From contig JASJDX010000003.1 in the NCBI GenBank assembly GCA_030064975.1, positions 1-33,021 on the forward strand: DNA of 33,021 nt, given 5' to 3'. Under the pieces are notes generated by a model. It did no database searches, was not told the origin of the DNA, and worked only from the letters and a program-made list of their open reading frames with translations. The position numbers were made by a program, and so were the translations under genes. Source of the DNA: Pleurocapsa sp. MO_192.B19. GTDB taxonomy: Bacteria; Cyanobacteriota; Cyanobacteriia; Cyanobacteriales; Xenococcaceae. Shown piece after piece: positions 28,581 through 33,021 of this stretch (positions are counted from its first letter, which is position 1; each line of letters begins with the position of its first letter).

Positions 28581-30788
28581 TTAAAAGCGGAAAGTAGTAC
28601 GAATTGTACCTACATAGATAGTGTCGTTATCCGCAATATGACCTGGATTAGTCACGAAAAAGAAGCCAGGGGTAATAAACACATTATCACTAGCTTTGAA
28701 ACGATAAAAGAATTCAAAGTGTAGAGATGTAGCTTCATCTTCTTGACCAATCCTTTCTGGTAAATCACCTGCCGCAACTAAACTCTCTACACCTTCTTCT
28801 GATGCGTTAATTTCTCCTACTGTATCTAGATTAGGATTATTATCAGTAACAACAGTATCCGACTCATTATTAATTACCTGTTCAAAAAATGGTACTGGTG
28901 TTCCTGGAGTTTCTGGTCCTGCATCGACTAATTTGGGAGGCATCCCAAATATAATACCGAATAAATCTCCTTCCCTACCAAAAGGATCGCTAAGACCGAA
29001 AGAAAGAGTAAAAGTTGCTGACTCTGCGAAAGGCTCTTCTCCTGCAGAATCTCCAATTCCGTTAATATCTGGATTTCCTACGGCAAAATCATCATCAAAA
29101 TCAGGAAGTGCATTGATAAAGTCAGTAAACGTATAGCCACCCCAAGCTGCCAAATTTATTTTCTCTGTAGCATTCCACTGGATACTTCCTCCTACAGCAT
29201 TTATTTGTGCTGGTTGATCGCCTAAGAAAAATCTACAACAGGCTTCAAACGTTGGATCGTTTTGATCGGCTTGCGGGGAAGGAATCCTGGCATTAGAAAC
29301 TAATCCTCCGGTTTCTGCATTGACGCTACCAGTAAAAGTCCCTAAAGTACCATCACTTGAATAGGCATTAACATAATTAATTCCAGTAACGATACTGTCG
29401 GTCGGTTGAACTAAAACTTGTACGCCCAAAGCACTGTGGTCTGCGCCCAAGAATCCCCCGTCTGGATCGCCGCTATCTCTGGTACCATAGGCAGCTTGAA
29501 ATCTTACTGGATCGGCAATCTTCCAATCAAAACCTACTCCTGCATCCATGGCACCACCAATACGTAAAATCGGATTAAGCTGCCCAAAACGAGAAATAGA
29601 ACCTCTGCCGATATCAAAAAACGGTGCATTGGCGGTAAGAACATTGCTGAGGGCGAAACCAAACGCCGAGCCATAAAAGACTACTTTGTCATCAAAAGCG
29701 GGAAAGCGATACTCCAAAATATCTAACACTACTTGATTTTCTAAACCTGCCTGATATCCAAGGCGAGCCATGTAAGTATTTAGAGAACCGACATTGGTGA
29801 AACCACCATTATCAAAGTTACCAGTAGTTAAAAACATTCGCAGACGATCTTCACCTGTAAAAGAACTTTGCAATCCCAAACGTGCTGTATAGGTAAAAAC
29901 AGTTTCCGTATCTGGATCGTCTCGATTAACACAATCAGCTCCTAGATCTTGATCTTCTAGATCGTCAGGTGTCAGATCCACGGTACTACACCCCCCTGGA
30001 GGATCGCCACCAAAAGCATCAGCAAGAGCAAAAATAACTTCTCCATTTAAGATGGTAGTGGTAGAAAATTGATTATCTTCTAACCATCCTAAGCGATTAT
30101 CTAGAGTGTCAACTCGTCCTTTGATCGCTTGCAGTTCCGTCGCAAAATCTTGACTTAGTCTACGAATAGTTTGTAAATCTTCTTGACTAACGGTTTCTTT
30201 TTCAGCAATTGAACGTTCAATTTTTTGTAAACAAGAATTTAATCCTGCGGCAAATTCATAACGACTGAGAGACTGGTTACCGCGAAATGTTTGATCGGGA
30301 AAACCGCCAATACAGCCATAGTTATCTACGAGGGAACGCAATGCTTCATATGCCCAGTCATCTGGTGCAACGTCTCGCATTTGGGAAACATTGGTAGATT
30401 GAACTAAATAAGCTTCAGGTATGATTGCCTCTACCCCTAAAGAGCCAGCATTAGTCTGATTATCGCTTAATAATGTGGTCGTTGGAGCTAATGTAGGTAA
30501 TGTAGAATTAATTGTCCCTGGAGTTTTGGCAGGCAATGGCAAACTCAAACTGGTTTTTGAAAGCAACTCAAAGCTATTCAAGCTATTATCAAAAAAATGT
30601 GGGCTTTGCTGCCAGTGGCGATCTCTTTTGGCGGAGAACTGCAACCAATTGTCCTCCTGGTTTTCCGAGAGCACATTGGCATCGAGCCAATCAAACTCAT
30701 GCTCATAAGACTCTGCTTTAGCTACAGATGTCGATAATAAAAATAAAGATAGTCCCAATAACCCAGATACTATAGACTTAGTTTTCAT
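28581..30788 (-). CDS. SLH-domain outer-membrane porin (cyanobacterial OprB/iron-uptake porin family)
   Basis: Outer-membrane beta-barrel anchored to peptidoglycan through an SLH domain. The 735-residue product has a signal peptide (MKTKSIVSGLLGLSLFLLST.., cleavage near AKA-E26), a Ser/Thr/Pro-rich spacer (about 60-130) and one SLH domain (136-187, MRDVAPDDWAYEALRSLVDN then CIGGFPDQTFRGNQSLSRYE). A coiled coil (186-238, ending RVDTLDNRLGWLEDNQ) and a barrel follow, ending in the aromatic TIRTTFRF. Family members are usually about 500-600 residues. The excess comes from the long N-terminal spacer and from acidic loop insertions, for example around GGCSTVDLTPDDLEDQDLGA and near the C-terminus. 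Substrate is not shown by sequence. A 15-bp palindrome lies about 125 bases upstream. Confidence 0.92.
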   Translation of the reverse strand: MKTKSIVSGLLGLSLFLLSTSVAKAESYEHEFDWLDANVLSENQEDNWLQFSAKRDRHWQQSPHFFDNSLNSFELLSKTSLSLPLPAKTPGTINSTLPTLAPTTTLLSDNQTNAGSLGVEAIIPEAYLVQSTNVSQMRDVAPDDWAYEALRSLVDNYGCIGGFPDQTFRGNQSLSRYEFAAGLNSCLQKIERSIAEKETVSQEDLQTIRRLSQDFATELQAIKGRVDTLDNRLGWLEDNQFSTTTILNGEVIFALADAFGGDPPGGCSTVDLTPDDLEDQDLGADCVNRDDPDTETVFTYTARLGLQSSFTGEDRLRMFLTTGNFDNGGFTNVGSLNTYMARLGYQAGLENQVVLDILEYRFPAFDDKVVFYGSAFGFALSNVLTANAPFFDIGRGSISRFGQLNPILRIGGAMDAGVGFDWKIADPVRFQAAYGTRDSGDPDGGFLGADHSALGVQVLVQPTDSIVTGINYVNAYSSDGTLGTFTGSVNAETGGLVSNARIPSPQADQNDPTFEACCRFFLGDQPAQINAVGGSIQWNATEKINLAAWGGYTFTDFINALPDFDDDFAVGNPDINGIGDSAGEEPFAESATFTLSFGLSDPFGREGDLFGIIFGMPPKLVDAGPETPGTPVPFFEQVINNESDTVVTDNNPNLDTVGEINASEEGVESLVAAGDLPERIGQEDEATSLHFEFFYRFKASDNVFITPGFFFVTNPGHIADNDTIYVGTIRTTFRF

Positions 30789-30913
30789 TTTATACTCCTA
30801 CTCCACGTTAAACAGTTAAAAAACCCGTTAAAAACAAAATTATTTTTGATCAATATTTGGATAAATAATTGTTTTTTGATTTCTTCTTAAGGAGTATTAA
30901 ATAGTTAAGCTAG

Positions 30914-30928
30914 ACAGTATAATACTGT
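30914..30928. promoter_or_regulatory. perfect 15-bp palindrome upstream of the porin gene
   Basis: ACAGTAT-A-ATACTGT is an exact palindrome that contains a TATAAT hexamer, in the 221-base gap between porin and protease genes. A repressor bound here would cover a -10 box. It does not match the classical Fur box closely. The regulator is unknown. Confidence 0.45.
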
Positions 30929-31009
30929 TTGTAATAAAAGTTATTTAAGACCGAGCATTTGTAACTATCTGTTAATGGTTTATCATCCAGGCTCTTAAAT
31001 TTTTAACAA

Positions 31010-32263
31010 TTAATTACAATCTTCTCCTAACAATAAGAATTCACAGCCTGGGGAAGGCTCATCCCTAAGCATATTTTTTAAGGAGAAACTTTTATAGACG
31101 TCTTGAACTACATCATCTTTTTCAGCTAGGTCTAATCTACCTGTAAGGTCTTCGCTAGCAGAGATATCCAAAACACCGTTGTTACTATCAGTTTTAAATA
31201 CAGGTGTCATCGCCGCTTCAATAAAAGTTTGACTGGGAGGTTGACGATTGAACAACACTTTGATATCTAAAGGATTCCACATTGACAAAAAATTATTGGC
31301 ATTTTGACCACTACTAAACTGAGTATGCAAAATCGGCGGATCGTAGTTGATTGCCGAAGATACAACTTGATCGATATCCTCGGACTCTAGACGTAAATTA
31401 TCAGTTTCAGCTTGGCTAACGGAACAATATTGTTGAACCATTTGCCCTTTATCTGCTGAACCTCGACCATGAACCCCAATTACAAAACCATTGCGGTCAA
31501 ATACTGGGCCTCCACTCATTCCAGGACGGGTTAAATCAATATAAAATAAGCTGTACCCATTTTCTCCCTGATTTGTGGCGATAGTTCTGGTCATGGGAGT
31601 CCAGGCTAAACGTCGCTGTCTTCGGGCAACCTTACCTCGACATTTGCCAGTTATGGGATCTTTTTCTTTTTCTGGATCTGGCCAACCAGAGATGTAAATA
31701 GTCTCACCGAGATTAACACTATTTACATCTCCAATAGAAGCAATCGGATATTCCTTTTCACTGCTAAAACTAATTACAGCTAAATCTGTTCCTGCTAATC
31801 TTCCTGGCACTATTAGGGAGTAGCAACCAAACCTCACTAAGTTTGTACTGGTAATACCTTCCTTTAAGGGACAATCTCGACCATCATCAACTTCTGTAAT
31901 AGTATGAACTATACCATCGCTAGTACGAATTCCATGAGGAATGTTTAATTTTAAATATCTTTGCTTGAGGTTATGGGTAACAGTCAAGACATAATAGTTG
32001 TTTTTTTGTCTACCAATAATCACACCTGAACCAGGATTCCAAACCCCATCAAGATTCTTTTTACTAGCTAAAGGATTATTACGATTTTCTTCTAACTCTG
32101 TGATTAATTCTGGTGTTAGTCCAGGGGCAACTAGAACTGTAGTTTGTCTAGCAATTGAGTTTATTTCTTCTAGGGACAACTCTGCTAAAGCTGGAGAAAC
32201 TACTGTGCAACTGAGACAAAAAGCTCCTAAAAACTGGCTAATGAATTTATTTAAAGCAAACAT
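31010..32263 (-). CDS. secreted trypsin-like serine protease
   Basis: The 417-residue protein has a signal peptide (MFALNKFISQFLGAFCLSCT.., cleavage near ALA-E28) and a chymotrypsin-fold protease domain (about 35-275). The catalytic triad is His97 (VLTVTHNL), Asp160 (AGTDLAVISF) and Ser250 (RPGMSGGPVF), all intact. Cys131, Cys147 and Cys208 could form disulfides. The C-terminal 140 residues have no motif I know and no PDZ domain, so it is not a DegP/HtrA type. Such periplasmic or extracellular trypsin-like proteins are widespread in cyanobacteria with unknown targets. It lies upstream of the porin on the same strand, but 221 bases apart, so probably its own transcript. Confidence 0.9.
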   Translation of the reverse strand: MFALNKFISQFLGAFCLSCTVVSPALAELSLEEINSIARQTTVLVAPGLTPELITELEENRNNPLASKKNLDGVWNPGSGVIIGRQKNNYYVLTVTHNLKQRYLKLNIPHGIRTSDGIVHTITEVDDGRDCPLKEGITSTNLVRFGCYSLIVPGRLAGTDLAVISFSSEKEYPIASIGDVNSVNLGETIYISGWPDPEKEKDPITGKCRGKVARRQRRLAWTPMTRTIATNQGENGYSLFYIDLTRPGMSGGPVFDRNGFVIGVHGRGSADKGQMVQQYCSVSQAETDNLRLESEDIDQVVSSAINYDPPILHTQFSSGQNANNFLSMWNPLDIKVLFNRQPPSQTFIEAAMTPVFKTDSNNGVLDISASEDLTGRLDLAEKDDVVQDVYKSFSLKNMLRDEPSPGCEFLLLGEDCN

Positions 32264-32290
32264 TTTAAAAAAAATACTCAGGCATTTTTT

Positions 32291-32396
32291 GACTGCGGAA
32301 GGCAGTCAAGCGCAAGTCCCGCGTCGGAGCGCGTTCCTTGGGCGAGGCAACCTCGCTCCTGTCGCTCCTCCTTTGCAAGGCGGGGAACGCTTGACT
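32291..32396. repeat. GC-rich foldback element (MITE/REP-like)
   Basis: Outer arms AGTCAAGCG (32304-32312) and CGCTTGACT (32388-32396) are exact inverse copies about 75 bases apart, with partial pairing continuing inward (TCCCGC with GCGGGGA). Inside is a perfect 6-bp hairpin GCGAGG/CCTCGC (32342-32356). Just outside is another, GACTGC/GCAGTC (32291-32307). The block is far richer in GC than its surroundings and starts 28 bases upstream of the protease ATG. It resembles dispersed non-coding repeats of cyanobacteria; mobility is inferred. Confidence 0.65.
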
Positions 32397-32534
32397 ATCT
32401 AAAAATATCTATAACTGTAACAATAAATACTGGGAGCAAAATTAATAATTATTAATTTTTAATTACTTACTGCCAATTTCCTACCAATACAAAAAGAAAC
32501 CAATAAAAAGGATGGTTAAAATCCTTAGATTTTA

Positions 32535-32796
32535 TTAAAGTGAGCTGAGCTGGACGCAAAGCTTCGGCTTTATACTAGTTGATTGGGATTTAACTAATTC
32601 TGGATAATATTTATCTATTTTAGTTAGAGGATCGATGGCAGTGGCAATAGCTTGTTGATAAAAAGCGATCGCTTTTTGGTGATGTTCGGAAAGCTTGGCG
32701 GTATTACCTAAACTAAATAAAGTATTAGCTTCTATTTCTGGTAACTGGAGTTTTTTAGCGATGGTTTAACCCAGATACCAATCGTCGGTTTTTTGA
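32535..32796 (-). pseudogene. fragment of a TPR-repeat protein
   Basis: The minus strand reads QKTDDWYLG, a stop (TAA, near 32765), then TIAKKLQLPEIEANTLFSLG, NTAKLSEHHQKAIAFYQQAI and a tail ending at TAA 32535-32537. The A-N-x-L-F-x-L-G-N ... H-H-Q-K-A-I-x-F-Y-Q-Q-A-I pattern is a TPR unit of the kind found in CHAT/TPR proteins. It has no start, an internal stop and only about one and a half repeats, so it is a remnant. One HIP1 site lies inside it. The rest of the 32401-32989 gap is AT-rich and empty. Confidence 0.6.
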
Positions 32797-32989
32797 CCGC
32801 ATTTTTAGAACAGCATTGGTTAGAAGCCAAAAGAAAGCAAAATAGCTACAGTTGTCTTTTCTCATAAAAGTATTTACATTTACATCCACTTATCATTGAA
32901 ATAAAGCAATTATATGTTGTTTTTCATAGATTTAATACTATGATAAATAATGATTAATTAAATTTAAGATATAAAGCAATCAAATATTT

Positions 32990-33021
32990 ATGAGTCAAGC
33001 TTTTAGTCAGACTATCTGGCT
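32990..33021 (+). CDS. 5' end of an unidentified gene, cut by the window edge
   Basis: An ATG at 32990 opens a frame reading MSQAFSQTIW, with the next codon cut (CT-, Leu). It follows a 190-base AT-rich leader without other features. The short start is reminiscent of NAD(P)H dehydrogenase NdhF-type N-termini, in which a Trp-Leu pair begins the first membrane helix, but ten residues cannot support a name. There is no strong Shine-Dalgarno. Confidence refers to the presence of a gene start only. Confidence 0.35.
   Translation, partial: MSQAFSQTIW

Noticed and set aside
31998-32402. 134-codon plus-strand ORF antisense to the protease gene
   Set aside because: Composition follows the complement of the protease gene and the GC-rich repeat; no recognisable domain.

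Overview
This is a chromosomal window from a phycobilisome-containing cyanobacterium. The evidence is the apcE-apcA-apcB-apcC cluster, the a-c-b'-b-delta-alpha-gamma ATP synthase operon lacking beta and epsilon (the usual cyanobacterial/plastid split), a cyanobacterial SLH-porin, heptanucleotide tandem repeats, and more than 25 copies of the HIP1 octamer GCGATCGC counted by eye. Base composition is AT-rich, about 40% GC by impression. ApcE has three linker repeats, so a tricylindrical phycobilisome core is expected. I cannot fix the genus; a unicellular or baeocyte-forming lineage is only a guess.

Layout: (1) 1-1250, 5' part of aroA (minus), cut by the window edge. (2) 1.4-2.76 kb, an IS200/IS605-type element with an intact-looking TnpB and no TnpA, flanked by a frameshifted ribbon-helix-helix (RHH) remnant. 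(3) 2.85-8.95 kb, the minus-strand ATP synthase operon, closed by an intrinsic terminator; its spacers hold several hairpins, the best being an 18-bp stem just after the c-subunit gene. (4) 9.26-10.47 kb, a SAM methyltransferase. (5) 10.6-13.8 kb, an accessory patch: two divergent small genes sharing an operator-like repeat, an orphan HicB, an MmeI-like DNA methyltransferase remnant truncated at both ends, and small conserved proteins. (6) 13.9-15.0 kb, class I aldolase fbaB (minus). (7) 15.35-20.38 kb, apcE and apcABC with a long structured apcA leader, a hairpin-rich apcB-apcC spacer, and a strong terminator. (8) 20.4-21.6 kb, ftsW. (9) 21.8-28.5 kb, two paralogous membrane proteins built of kinase fold, one transmembrane helix and TPRs, separated by a secreted fasciclin-domain protein on the opposite strand. 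(10) 28.6-32.3 kb, an SLH/OprB porin and a secreted trypsin-like protease (minus). (11) 32.3-33.0 kb, a GC-rich foldback element, a decayed TPR fragment, and the first codons of a plus-strand gene.

The most notable item is region 9. All three kinase domains in the two proteins have lost residues essential for phosphotransfer, so the pair look like membrane-anchored pseudokinase-TPR scaffolds rather than active Ser/Thr kinases. Their neighbours (fasciclin protein, porin, protease) are all predicted envelope or secreted proteins, which makes a cell-envelope role a reasonable but unproven hypothesis. The other noteworthy theme is RNA structure in the photosynthesis and ATP synthase operons, where wobble pairs and tetraloops suggest selection on the transcript.
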